Position numbers and translations under genes: made by a program | Notes under the pieces: generated by a model | Database searches by the model: none | Seen by the model: only the letters and a program-made list of their open reading frames with translations | What the model was told of the DNA's origin: nothing | NCBI GenBank assembly: GCA_964654015.1 | Contig: CAZZHQ010000001.1 | Coordinates: forward strand, 41,133-105,132 | Source: JAUUZT01 sp964654015 | GTDB lineage: Bacteria > Chloroflexota > Dehalococcoidia > GIF9 > AB-539-J10 | Direction: 5' to 3' | Length of the DNA: 64,000 nt | Shown here: piece by piece, positions 44,203-53,389 of the stretch | How positions within the stretch are numbered: the stretch's first letter is position 1 | Layout: the number at the start of each line of letters is the position of its first letter

Positions 44203-45123
44203 ATGAAAGCAGCTATATTAAGTTTTTTACGTAATAACAGAGAAGAGGTCTCAGGGGAAGTATTGAGCAAGGAACTGGGCACTTCCAGAGTTTCAGTCTG
44301 GAAACATATCAACGGTTTGAGAGAGGCGGGATATGTAATAGAGGCTTCATCCAGGGGGTATCGCCTGGTGTCTTCTCCAGACTTGCTACTGGGATGTGAG
44401 TTTCCCGAATGGGAAAAGAGGGTTCAGCATTTTACTAGTATCGGTTCTACCATGGACGTTGCCCGAGGATTGGCGGAGAGAGGGGTTGAGGCGGGAACCG
44501 TGGTGGTGGCTGAATCTCAAAATAGCGGAAGAGGGCGTTTGAGCAGAGAGTGGTTTTCTCCTCGGGGAGGGATTTATTTCACCCTTATATTAAGACCAGA
44601 GATAGCACCTGCATATGCGCCAAGGCTGAACTTAATGGCATCGGTTGCCGTAGCCAGGACACTGAGAAACCTCCTGGGCTTGGACGCCAGGTTGAAATGG
44701 CCAAATGACGTTTTGGTTGAAGGAAGGAAGGTGTGTGGCATACTGGGGGAGATGGGAGCCGAGGTGGATGCCGTAAAGTTTATAAATATAGGGGTGGGTA
44801 TTAACGCCAATCTCTCCATTGCCAGATATGGGGCGAAAGCTGCTTCGCTGAAGGAACTTAAAGGTGCGCAGGTGTCCCGAAAGGATATTTTTAACTCGCT
44901 GCTAGGGGAATTACTCCGACAACAGTCTTTGTTGACCACGGGAGAGCTGCTCGAAGAATGGAAAAATCTTTCAGATACGTTGAATCGAGAGGTAAGGATT
45001 GAAGCTATTGGTGGAGGGATAGAAGGGAGAGCGGTGGATATCGATAGCAACGGGGCACTGATTATTAAAGGAAAGGATGGCTCTTTGAGAACCGCTGTCG
45101 CTGGTGATTGCTTGCATCTTTAA
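44203..45123 (+). CDS. birA: Bifunctional biotin--protein ligase / biotin operon repressor BirA
   Basis: BirA attaches biotin to carboxylase subunits and, with a winged-helix domain, represses biotin genes. The N-terminal HTH (EEVSGEVLSKELGTSRVSVWKHI) is followed by the ligase domain with the biotinyl-AMP loop SGRGRLSREWFSPRGG and KWPNDVLVEGRKVCGIL, then a C-terminal SH3-like domain. The ATG at 44203 is chosen because the HTH begins right after it; the frame upstream contains the palindrome and is unlikely to be translated. The regulator form with an HTH plus the adjacent palindrome suggests self-control. A symporter gene follows. Confidence 0.92.
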   Translation: MKAAILSFLRNNREEVSGEVLSKELGTSRVSVWKHINGLREAGYVIEASSRGYRLVSSPDLLLGCEFPEWEKRVQHFTSIGSTMDVARGLAERGVEAGTVVVAESQNSGRGRLSREWFSPRGGIYFTLILRPEIAPAYAPRLNLMASVAVARTLRNLLGLDARLKWPNDVLVEGRKVCGILGEMGAEVDAVKFINIGVGINANLSIARYGAKAASLKELKGAQVSRKDIFNSLLGELLRQQSLLTTGELLEEWKNLSDTLNREVRIEAIGGGIEGRAVDIDSNGALIIKGKDGSLRTAVAGDCLHL

Positions 45124-45138
45124 GAGAGACGAGGTACC

Positions 45139-46536
45139 GTGCAGCAATTAATAGTAGTTAGTGTTTATTTTACGGTACTGCTGGGAGTGGGGTGGTGGAG
45201 CAGGGGCAGGGTGCAAAGCCGCGATGGGTTTTTCGTTGCCGGGCGTAAGGGGACCACGTTACTGGTCACAGGTTCGTTGCTGGCGACCGTTGCAGGCGGG
45301 TCGGCAACAGTAGGAGTAGCTGGCTTGGGCTTTGAGCAGGGATTGACAGGAGCCTGGTGGCTTCTGGTTGGGTGTATTGGTCTCTCCGTTCTTGGTTTCT
45401 TCTTTTCTGCCAGGGTCAGAAGACTTGCCCTCTATTCTCTGCCTGAGTTGGTGGGCAGGCAATATGGGGAGCGGGTGGCACTGGCATCTGCTGTTCTCAT
45501 TGTTGTTGCCTGGACCGGGGTGGTGGCGGGACAGATTGTGGCTGCCGGGAAGGTTCTGGCTATTTTAGGAATGGGGACTGCTTCCTCCTGGATGATTATC
45601 TTCACCATAATCCTTATAGCTTATGCCGTATTGGGGGGACAGCTATCCATACTGCTGACAGATGTATTTCAGGCAGTGCTGCTTTTTATTGGAATTTCTA
45701 TAGCGGCAGTGATGGTATTAACGCAAGTAGGGGGAATAAATGAGTTGAGATATTCTCTTCCCGTGGAATCTTTTTCCTTTCCTTTGAATTCCCAGTTTGG
45801 CTGGAAGAATTTACTTACGCTTCTGGTGTTGGTAGGGACAACTTATGTGGTAGGCCCCGATATGTATACACGGCTCTTTTGTAGCCGAAATGAGAGGACC
45901 GCTCGAAATTCGGCTCTGCTGTCGGCCTCTCTATTATTACCGCTGGCATTTGGCATAGTTTTAATCGGCATGGGAGCCAGGGTGCTGTATCCATGGATTC
46001 CCGCAGAGCAAGCTTTCCCGCAAGTGATAAAGGAGATGTCCTCTCCTATATTAAGTGGCTTGATTATCGCAGCTTTGCTAGCCGCTCTTATGTCATCAGC
46101 TGACACTTGCCTCCTTAGCCAGAGTATCATATTGACTGAGGATATTTTAAAACGTATTCGTCCGGCGATTGACGAGGGAAAGACGGTCTTGCTCGCCCGG
46201 ATTAACCTGGTAGTGCTTGGATTTCTGGCACTTGGCCTGGCACTGGCCCTAAAAGGGGTTATTACATCTCTTCTATTTGCCTATACTATCTTTAGTAGCG
46301 GCCTGGCAGTGCCGGTGATTGCTGGCTTCTTCCGAGAGAAGCTAAAATTGACCCCTCAAGCAGCTTTGGCAGCCTTGATAACAGGTGGAATGGTAGGGTT
46401 GCTGGGGAAGATACCAGTGCTTGAGATTCCTCTCAAGGAGGACCTGGGGCTTATCGGAGTGGCGATAAGTGCGGTAGTTCTTTTCTCTCTGAGTTTCCTT
46501 TCGAGGGGAAAGATATTGGCTGCTGGAAGGGGATAG
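45139..46536 (+). CDS. Sodium:solute symporter family protein
   Basis: The 465-residue protein has about 13 membrane helices and the SSS pattern: VGWWSRGRVQSRDGFFVAGRK near the N-terminus (cited by its FVAGRK core), GWKNLLTLLVLVG-type helices, and ISALLMSS-like AALLAALMSSADTCLLSQS, the sodium site. It imports a solute with sodium. The start is GTG at 45139 with ACGAGG upstream, 15 bp after birA. Because birA and this gene appear co-transcribed under a biotin-type operator, a vitamin (biotin or pantothenate) is a reasonable guess for the substrate; that is inference. Confidence 0.85.
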   Translation: MQQLIVVSVYFTVLLGVGWWSRGRVQSRDGFFVAGRKGTTLLVTGSLLATVAGGSATVGVAGLGFEQGLTGAWWLLVGCIGLSVLGFFFSARVRRLALYSLPELVGRQYGERVALASAVLIVVAWTGVVAGQIVAAGKVLAILGMGTASSWMIIFTIILIAYAVLGGQLSILLTDVFQAVLLFIGISIAAVMVLTQVGGINELRYSLPVESFSFPLNSQFGWKNLLTLLVLVGTTYVVGPDMYTRLFCSRNERTARNSALLSASLLLPLAFGIVLIGMGARVLYPWIPAEQAFPQVIKEMSSPILSGLIIAALLAALMSSADTCLLSQSIILTEDILKRIRPAIDEGKTVLLARINLVVLGFLALGLALALKGVITSLLFAYTIFSSGLAVPVIAGFFREKLKLTPQAALAALITGGMVGLLGKIPVLEIPLKEDLGLIGVAISAVVLFSLSFLSRGKILAAGRG

Positions 46537-46671
46537 AGTACCCCGCAAGACCAGGATTCATGTATAATAACGAGTTACTATGGTGGTTCCCACTGGTATT
46601 GTTTTCAGCAGGATAAAGAAACAGAGATCCAGGTTCATGTTGTTGTATCAGCAAAGCGGTTCTGTGAGGTT

Positions 46672-47298
46672 GTGGGCGTGAGCGGGGGAGATAGTCCAGA
46701 AAAGCAGATTACGCCCTTAGTCGTTGTCCTTTCCGGTCCCTCGGGAGTGGGTAAAGATACAGTACTCATCAGGATGAGGCAATTGCAGTGTTCGTTTCAT
46801 TATGTTGTAACCGCTACAACACGAAGACGTCGGGGAAGAGAAAAAGATGATATTGATTACCATTTTCTATCCCAGGAGACCTTTCAGCGGATGATAGACA
46901 AAGGGGAATTCCTGGAATGGGCGAATGTCTACGGGAATTTCTATGGAGTTCCGAAAGAAGAGATGAGGCAGGCACTGGCCAAAGGGATGGATGTAATGAT
47001 AAAGGTGGATGTGCAGGGTGCTGCCACCATTAAGAAGCAGTTACCTCAGTCGGTATGTATCTTCCTCAATCCTCCGTCCATGGAAGACCTGGAGAACAGG
47101 TTGACGGGGCGTCATAGCGAGGCCCCCGCTGATTTAAACTTGAGGTTGGGCAAAGCCAGGAAGGAGATGCAGGATCTATCATCTTTTGATTATGTGATAA
47201 CAAGCCATAAGGGCAAGATAGATGAGGTGATATCTCGTATTGAAGCCATAATTATTGACGAGAAGCAGCGAGCCAGGCCGGGGATAATTAACATCTAG
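46672..47298 (+). CDS. gmk: Guanylate kinase
   Basis: Gmk phosphorylates GMP to GDP. The P-loop GPSGVGKD (about 22-29) and the following TTRRRRGREKDDIDYHF (GMP-binding, cited by its core) and EWANVYGNFYGVP are diagnostic. The start is uncertain: GTG at 46672 or 46678; the first 14 residues are not conserved in the family. Length 208 is normal. It is convergent with typA, 30 bp away, with no clear terminator. Confidence 0.93.
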   Translation: MGVSGGDSPEKQITPLVVVLSGPSGVGKDTVLIRMRQLQCSFHYVVTATTRRRRGREKDDIDYHFLSQETFQRMIDKGEFLEWANVYGNFYGVPKEEMRQALAKGMDVMIKVDVQGAATIKKQLPQSVCIFLNPPSMEDLENRLTGRHSEAPADLNLRLGKARKEMQDLSSFDYVITSHKGKIDEVISRIEAIIIDEKQRARPGIINI

Positions 47299-47328
47299 TC
47301 TATGGGCAGGACTGTTTGTGGTAATTAT

Positions 47329-49146
47329 CTATGCTTTTCTCCTTGTACTTCTAGCCCTTTGAGCCTGGGAGAGCAGCTTCTTTCTGAGCCTGATATTTTT
47401 AGGTGTTATTTCTACCAATTCATCGTCATTAATAAAATCAATGGCCTGCTCCAGACTCAGTTTAAGAGGGGGAGTCAACTTCACGGCAATGTCGGAAGTG
47501 GATGATCGTACATTGGTCTTCTTCTTTTCTTTACACACATTGATAGCTATATCCTGTATTCTTGAACTAAGCCCAATTAGCATGCCTTCATAGACCTGTG
47601 TGCCAGGTTCTACAAGGGTGCTACCGCGCCCTTGCGCATTGTTCAGTCCGTAGGTAACAGCTATACCGTGTCCTGCCGATACCAGCGCCCCACCACGGGA
47701 TGAAAATATATCTCCACGACAGGTCTGATAATTAAGAAAACCGGTATTCATAATACCTTCCCCTCTGGTAATAGTGATGAAAGAATTGCGGAAGCCAATA
47801 AGCCCTTTTGTAGGAATATAGAATTCTAAATGCACATTACCGTATCCGTCGCTGTGCATATCCGAAAGCTGGGATTGCCTCTTGCTAAGAGTCTCGGTAA
47901 TAATTCCAATATAGGCGTCTTTGGTATCTATGGAAAGAACCTCCACTGGTTCCATGAGCTTGCCATCCACTATTTTAGTGATGGCTTCTGGCTTGGAAAC
48001 TTCAAATTCATAGCCTTCCCGTCGCATAGTTTCGATAAGAATAGCCAGATGAAGTTCACCTCTCCCTTTTACCAGGAAGACATCCTTACTAGCAGTATCC
48101 TGTACCCTGAGACTGAGATTAGTTTCAAGTTCTTTATGGAGTCTTTCTCGTAACTGGCGGGAGGTATAGAAGTATCCTTCTTTGCCTGCAAACGGTGAGT
48201 TATTTACCCCAAAGGTCATCTCTACTGTCGGTTCGCCAATTTCTATACGTCGCAGGGCCTCAGGTTGATCAACACAGCTAATGGTATCCCCGATCTTGAC
48301 GTTATCACAGCCAGTTATAGCTACTATATCACCTGCCTCAGCCTTTTCCACCTTTAAGTATTTGAGACCGAGATATGTAAAGACTTCGCTGACCTCACTG
48401 TTAGACCTGCTATCATTGGCACCAATAATGGTTACGATGTCGCGGGGCGCAATTTTGCCTCTCCAGATTCTGCCAATAGCAATTCTCCCTTTATGGCTGT
48501 TATAGTCCAGGTTGGAAACCAACATTTGTAATGGACCACTTTCAATTTGTGGTGCTGGGATATTTTTCAGGATACATTCGAATATGGCATATATATCTTT
48601 GCCTTTTGCATCTGGTTCAGCAACAGCTATTCCTTCCTTCGCGCTAGCGTATAGTACTGGAAAATCAAGCTGGTCAGTAGTCGTGGCTAGTTCTAAGAAT
48701 AGATCCTGGATAAGCCGAAGCACCTCTGCTGTCCGCGAATTTGGTCTATCAGTCTTATTAATAACTACAATTGGTTTTAATCCTTTCCCAAGAGCTTGCC
48801 CAAGGACAAACCGGGTTTGAGGCATAGGGCCTTCTATGGAATCGACAAGGAGGAGGCATCCATCAGCCATGTTAATAACGCGTTCCACTTCTCCACTGAA
48901 ATCGACATGGCCAGGGGTGTCTATGATATTAAATTTTACACCATGGTAAATCACAGCCGTGTTTTTAGCCAGTATAGTAACGCCCTTCTCTCTCTCCAAA
49001 GGATTCTGGTCCATGATTAACTCACCCATATCCTGGTTATCACGGAATATCTTGCTTTGCTTGAGCATAGCGTCTACCAACGTGGTTTTACCGTGGTCAA
49101 CGTGGGCAATAATGGCTATATTTCTTATATCATTGCGATAATTCAT
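47329..49146 (-). CDS. typA: Ribosome-associated GTPase TypA/BipA
   Basis: TypA is a translational GTPase of the EF-G group that binds ribosomes and helps assembly under stress and cold. The 605-residue protein shows G1 AHVDHGKTTL (14-23), G3 DTPGHVDFSGEVER, G4 NKTDRP and the family C-terminal segments (TRGEGIMNTGF, QGRGSTLVEPGTQVYEGM). The ATG at 49146 is preceded by AGAGAAG. A candidate promoter lies at 49221-49249. It runs toward gmk. Confidence 0.95.
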   Translation of the reverse strand: MNYRNDIRNIAIIAHVDHGKTTLVDAMLKQSKIFRDNQDMGELIMDQNPLEREKGVTILAKNTAVIYHGVKFNIIDTPGHVDFSGEVERVINMADGCLLLVDSIEGPMPQTRFVLGQALGKGLKPIVVINKTDRPNSRTAEVLRLIQDLFLELATTTDQLDFPVLYASAKEGIAVAEPDAKGKDIYAIFECILKNIPAPQIESGPLQMLVSNLDYNSHKGRIAIGRIWRGKIAPRDIVTIIGANDSRSNSEVSEVFTYLGLKYLKVEKAEAGDIVAITGCDNVKIGDTISCVDQPEALRRIEIGEPTVEMTFGVNNSPFAGKEGYFYTSRQLRERLHKELETNLSLRVQDTASKDVFLVKGRGELHLAILIETMRREGYEFEVSKPEAITKIVDGKLMEPVEVLSIDTKDAYIGIITETLSKRQSQLSDMHSDGYGNVHLEFYIPTKGLIGFRNSFITITRGEGIMNTGFLNYQTCRGDIFSSRGGALVSAGHGIAVTYGLNNAQGRGSTLVEPGTQVYEGMLIGLSSRIQDIAINVCKEKKKTNVRSSTSDIAVKLTPPLKLSLEQAIDFINDDELVEITPKNIRLRKKLLSQAQRARSTRRKA

Positions 49147-49220
49147 GTGTATATTATTCTTCTCTCTGGTCTAACTTTTGCTGAAAGAGGCAGGAAGTAT
49201 TTTCCTAGCGGGTATCTTAT

Positions 49221-49249
49221 ATAATAGCAAATTAAGGGTAGTTATTGAA
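49221..49249 (-). promoter_or_regulatory. Possible promoter of typA
   Basis: On the minus strand TTCAAT is followed after 17 bases by TATTAT, 70-80 bases upstream of the typA ATG. Correct spacing, a near-consensus -10 and a weak -35. Confidence 0.35.
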
Positions 49250-49318
49250 AGCTGGGGTTTAATGTAAGCACCGACAACAGCCAGACTCCTTGCCTCAAGT
49301 CTCGGCTAACTAACCTGT

Positions 49319-49582
49319 TCAGCTATCTTTCTTCTGTTGCTTCTGTTCGAGTTTTAGCCTCTTTTTTTCCAGTTTTATCCTTGCTTTTTCCTGTGCATAA
49401 TCTTGCTGTTCTACTGTCTCAGCAGTGGGAGTCTTTCCAGCAGGCGTTTTATTTGTACCCTTGTGTAGCTTGGCAATGATAACCTTGCTGAGATGTCTGC
49501 CAAAGTAGCCAACGAACCCTCCTGCGAAGGCAATCCCTACCCATTTTAATATATTGTTCAGTTGATCTGATTGAATATCCAT
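49319..49582 (-). CDS. Small membrane-anchored protein with a Lys/Glu/Gln-rich helical tail (87 aa)
   Basis: One membrane helix (WVGIAFAGGFVGYFGRHL, about 14-31) near the N-terminus is followed by a Thr/Pro-rich linker and a strongly charged helix of about 30 residues rich in Lys, Gln and Glu, ending KKDS. This looks like an inner-membrane anchor with a coiled-coil or RNA-binding tail. No family is recognised. It lies 26 bp after ybeY on the same strand and before typA, so it is probably in a ybeY operon. The ATG at 49582 has a weak ribosome site. Confidence 0.55.
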   Translation of the reverse strand: MDIQSDQLNNILKWVGIAFAGGFVGYFGRHLSKVIIAKLHKGTNKTPAGKTPTAETVEQQDYAQEKARIKLEKKRLKLEQKQQKKDS

Positions 49583-49608
49583 GAGATTATCATGTCTCTA
49601 TCCGTTAG

Positions 49609-50079
49609 TTATACTTCAATATCATGAAAGAGCTGTTTTTCCCTCGCCTGCATTTTAGCTTCATCAGAGGTATCCTCGTGGTCATACCCCAGGAGGTGAA
49701 GTATTCCGTGAATGAGCAGAGAAGTCAACTCCATGTCAATCGGATGTTCCTGTGGAGCAGCCTGTACTGCTGCCTGCGGGTATGAGATAATCACCTCGCC
49801 CAGGTGGACTATATCATCGGGAGGGAGGATGAAGGGAAGGGCCTCTTTTTTCTCCCCCGATGCCATGCAGAATGAAAGGACATCTGTAGGGCGGTCTATC
49901 CCCCGATAGTCGCGGTTCAGGACGTGTATCGTCTCGTTGTCAGTGAAGACAATGCTAATCTCGCAAGGTGAAGGAGCCTTTGCAATTTCAAGGACTTGTT
50001 GAACAATTTTCCGCATATCGTCTTTGTTGATTAACTCGCGGAAATCTTCCTTAACAGAAACTTCAATTTCATCTGGCAT
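49609..50079 (-). CDS. ybeY: Endoribonuclease YbeY
   Basis: YbeY is a single-strand endoribonuclease needed for 16S rRNA 3' maturation and ribosome quality control. The zinc motif H-x3-H-x5-H is HGILHLLGYDH (H124, H128, H134), and RPTDVLSF (about 63) is the conserved arginine block. The 156-residue length is typical. The ATG at 50079 has GGAG in AAAGGAGCAG just upstream. It is divergent from mutS, sharing a short upstream region. Confidence 0.93.
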   Translation of the reverse strand: MPDEIEVSVKEDFRELINKDDMRKIVQQVLEIAKAPSPCEISIVFTDNETIHVLNRDYRGIDRPTDVLSFCMASGEKKEALPFILPPDDIVHLGEVIISYPQAAVQAAPQEHPIDMELTSLLIHGILHLLGYDHEDTSDEAKMQAREKQLFHDIEV

Positions 50080-50232
50080 ACTAAGTCTGCTCCTTTGTTT
50101 ACAGTGGAAGGCGACGCTCTTCCTCCCCGTGTCATTGATGCCATTATAGATGTTTGGACGCTTTTATTGAAGCTTGAAGTGGTTGTTTGCTGGCTTTATA
50201 TCTTTTCAACTAATAAAATAGTGGAGATGAAG

Positions 50233-52803
50233 ATGACTCCTCTCAGGCGGCAATACCTCAGGGTAAAGAAAAAGTATCCTGAGGCAATAGTGTTCTTTCG
50301 ACTGGGCGATTTTTATGAGACGTTTGACGAAGATGCCAGAATTGCTTCACGAGAGCTAGACATTGTGCTAACTTCCAGGGAGATGGGGAAAGGGCAGAAA
50401 ATCCCCCTGGCAGGAATCCCTTATCACGCTGTGGACAACTATCTGGCCAGACTTATCAAACGAGGCTACAAGGTTGCTATCTGTGAGCAGCTTAGTCCTC
50501 CGGGCAAGGGATTGGTAGAGAGGGATGTGGTTCGAGTGGTGACGCCGGGGACAGTAGTAGAGACAAATCTGCTGGAGAGTAAAAGCAATAACTATCTTGC
50601 CAGCCTGATTGTCGAGGGGGAAAAGGCAGGGATTGCCTATGTCGATATAACTACGAGTGAATTTGCAGTAACTCAATTGTCCCGGGAAAAGATTTCCTGT
50701 GAACTGGAAAGGCTGCACCCACGCGAGATGCTTATTCCAGATGCTGTTGCGGAAGAGCTGCTGGGAGCCGAGATACCTGATTCACTATTGACCAGTCTGA
50801 CCAGGGTGGAAGAGTATTATTTTGATATTGAGATAGCCCAGGCCACTTTGCTCGATCACTTTGGTGTAGCTATGCTGGACGGCTATGGCTGTGCACATTT
50901 ACCTCTGGCTATCGGGGCGGCCGGTGCCCTGCTTCATTATATAAAGGAGACTCAGAAAGAAGCTCTATCGCAGTTAACAAATCTGAGCACCTACTCGACG
51001 GATTCTTTTATGATACTGGATGGGCAGACGCTTCGTAATCTTGAGATACTGAAGGGAGGAAGGTGGGGAGAAAGTAATAACTCGCTACTCAGCACACTGG
51101 ATTTTACCAGGACTGCTATGGGAGGGCGAATGCTGAAAGAGTGGATGGGGCATCCACTCATCGATATTACGGCGTTGAATCAGCGACAGGAGGTAGTTGC
51201 CTGGTTCTATGGAGATGCCATGCTTCGTGGCAAGGTGGCCTCTGTCCTGTCGGATATTGCTGATTTGGAGAGGATTATTAATCGTGTAAGGAATGGCAGG
51301 GTGCTACCGAGGGAGCTTATTGCCCTGCGATCCGGACTGGAGAAGATTCCGGAGTTGAGCGATTGCCTGGCGGAGGAATCTCTGGATTGGCTGAGGGGAG
51401 AGCTGAAGCCCTGTCGGGAGACAGTAGTCCTTATCGCAGCTGCTATTGCGGATGAACCGGGGACCCTGGAGCAGGGTGGGGTAATAAGGGAGGGCTTTTC
51501 TGCTGAGCTGGACGACATTCGCGGGAAGTCTAGGGATGCGAGGCAGTATCTGACAGAGATAGAGCGAAGAGAGAGAGAACGAACGAAGATTAAGTCGCTG
51601 AAAGTGGGTTATAACAGGGTGTTTGGCTACTACATAGAGGTGTCCCGTGCCAATCTTGCCCTGGTGCCCTCAGATTATATTCGCAAGCAGACACTGGCAG
51701 AGGCGGAGCGTTATTTTACTCCTGAGATCAAAGAATACGAGTCTCTTATTCTCGACGCAAAAGAGAAGATACTTGATTTAGAAACCACAGTTTTCCAGCA
51801 GATATGTCAGCAAGTGGGCGCTGCTGCGGAGAGAATATTAGCCGTAGCCAGGACAGTGGCGCGAATCGATGTCCTGTGCAGTTTTGCTGAAGCGGCGGCA
51901 CAATATGGCTACGTCCGTCCAGTATTAACCCGGGAGAATCTCATAGAGGTTAAAAATGGACGACATCCCATCGTGGAAAAGAGCATAGGTAGTGATAAAT
52001 TTGTTCCCAATGATACTTATCTCAGTACTGATGAGCAGGTTACAATTCTAACGGGCCCTAATATGTCAGGGAAATCTACCTATCTCAAGCAGGTAGCGCT
52101 GATAGTGTTTATGGCTCATATTGGCAGCTTTGTTTCAGCCGGGACTGCTACCATCGGGATAACAGACCGGATTTTTACACGTATAGGAGCGCAGGAAGAC
52201 CTGGCAGCAGGGCAGTCTACTTTCATGGTGGAGATGACGGAGACAGCAAATATTTTAAACAATGCGACTCCTCGTTCTCTGGTAATATTGGACGAGATTG
52301 GTCGAGGCACCAGTACTTATGATGGACTCTCTATTGCCTGGGCCGTGACCGAGTTCATTCATAATAATCCTTCGATGGGAGCCAAGACTCTGTTCGCCAC
52401 ACATTATCATGAACTGGTGGAGCAAGCTGATATCTTGCCCAGGGTTAAAAACTTCACTGTCGCCGTGGTTGAAGAAAAAGGGAAGGTCGTCTTTTTACAT
52501 AAAGTTATTCCTGGCAGTGCAGACAAGAGCTATGGTGTTCATGTTGCAAAATTAGCGGGACTGCCTCAATCGGTTATCAATCGAGCACAAACAATTCTAG
52601 ATGGGCTTGAAGAACATAAGGGTATAGACAAAACCAAGGTTAGTGGTTTGCGCAGGAAAATGCCGGCGAAGCAACTATCTCTCCTGCCTGAAGAGTCTCC
52701 TCTTGCAGAAGAGTTAAGGAAGATAGAAATTGACTCCCTATCGCCACTGGAGGCGATTACGAAGCTATATGAGCTCAAACGCATCATGCAGAGAGACACA
52801 TGA
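50233..52803 (+). CDS. mutS: DNA mismatch repair protein MutS
   Basis: MutS recognises mismatches and starts repair. The mismatch-contact Phe-x-Glu appears in RLGDFYETF near the N-terminus, and the ATPase shows GPNMSGKSTYLKQ (about 606-618), DEIGRGTSTYDGLS and ATHYHEL. The ATG at 50233 is chosen because GTGGAG lies six bases upstream and the protein then opens with the usual MTPLRRQYLRVKKKYP; the open frame extends 46 codons further upstream but is unlike MutS. 856 residues is the normal size. mutL is not adjacent. Confidence 0.95.
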   Translation: MTPLRRQYLRVKKKYPEAIVFFRLGDFYETFDEDARIASRELDIVLTSREMGKGQKIPLAGIPYHAVDNYLARLIKRGYKVAICEQLSPPGKGLVERDVVRVVTPGTVVETNLLESKSNNYLASLIVEGEKAGIAYVDITTSEFAVTQLSREKISCELERLHPREMLIPDAVAEELLGAEIPDSLLTSLTRVEEYYFDIEIAQATLLDHFGVAMLDGYGCAHLPLAIGAAGALLHYIKETQKEALSQLTNLSTYSTDSFMILDGQTLRNLEILKGGRWGESNNSLLSTLDFTRTAMGGRMLKEWMGHPLIDITALNQRQEVVAWFYGDAMLRGKVASVLSDIADLERIINRVRNGRVLPRELIALRSGLEKIPELSDCLAEESLDWLRGELKPCRETVVLIAAAIADEPGTLEQGGVIREGFSAELDDIRGKSRDARQYLTEIERRERERTKIKSLKVGYNRVFGYYIEVSRANLALVPSDYIRKQTLAEAERYFTPEIKEYESLILDAKEKILDLETTVFQQICQQVGAAAERILAVARTVARIDVLCSFAEAAAQYGYVRPVLTRENLIEVKNGRHPIVEKSIGSDKFVPNDTYLSTDEQVTILTGPNMSGKSTYLKQVALIVFMAHIGSFVSAGTATIGITDRIFTRIGAQEDLAAGQSTFMVEMTETANILNNATPRSLVILDEIGRGTSTYDGLSIAWAVTEFIHNNPSMGAKTLFATHYHELVEQADILPRVKNFTVAVVEEKGKVVFLHKVIPGSADKSYGVHVAKLAGLPQSVINRAQTILDGLEEHKGIDKTKVSGLRRKMPAKQLSLLPEESPLAEELRKIEIDSLSPLEAITKLYELKRIMQRDT

Positions 52804-52897
52804 AAAAGAGGTAGCTCCAATAGCTGTTTACAGGGAAAACAAACCTGGTATAGGTGTACAGGATAGCTGGTAAAACTTGAAAAGGAAGGTATTATAG

Positions 52898-53383
52898 ATG
52901 AATGGATTAGGACAGGACATTGCTTTTTACATGGTCGTATTACTTTGGCTGGCCAGGGTCGTAATCTGGACCCTTCTCTGTACCGTGCTTGCCTTTCTTG
53001 GTATAGGGGTCATGGATTCCTTAACCCCTCGTATCCATCAAAGAGAACAAATTGGAAAAGACCCTGTCGCTGTGGGTATTTTCGTCGCCGGATTCCTGAT
53101 ACTGATAGGACTGGTTATTCATGGCGTGGTGACTGGGCCCATGATAATAGGAGCAGGAGTACTACGTAGCGTGATTGATCCCAGCAGGCTGGGATTGGTG
53201 ACAGTCTGCTTCTTTGTTAGCCTGCTCTTAGGAGTTCTTTTATTGGCTATAATAGATAAATTAACGCCGAAGATACCTTTTAATAACGTCGAGCACAGCT
53301 CTATAGCTACAGGAATTTACGTTTTTGGCTATCTGGTTTTTTTCGGATTGATTATTCATGCTGCACTGGTGATGCCCTTGTGA
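52898..53383 (+). CDS. DUF350 membrane protein with internal duplication
   Basis: The 161-residue protein has four hydrophobic helices arranged as two repeats: D-SLTPRIHQ...VAVGIFVAGFLILIGLVIHG and D-KLTPKIPF...IATGIYVFGYLVFFGLIIHA (cited by the shared DxLTP(R/K)I and GI(F/Y)VxGxL cores). DUF350 proteins are small membrane proteins of unknown function, often next to transglutaminase-like or polyamine genes. The ATG at 52898 follows AAAAGGAAGG. The transglutaminase gene starts seven bases after its stop, so the two probably work together. Confidence 0.8.
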   Translation: MNGLGQDIAFYMVVLLWLARVVIWTLLCTVLAFLGIGVMDSLTPRIHQREQIGKDPVAVGIFVAGFLILIGLVIHGVVTGPMIIGAGVLRSVIDPSRLGLVTVCFFVSLLLGVLLLAIIDKLTPKIPFNNVEHSSIATGIYVFGYLVFFGLIIHAALVMPL

Positions 53384-53389
53384 GAGTAC

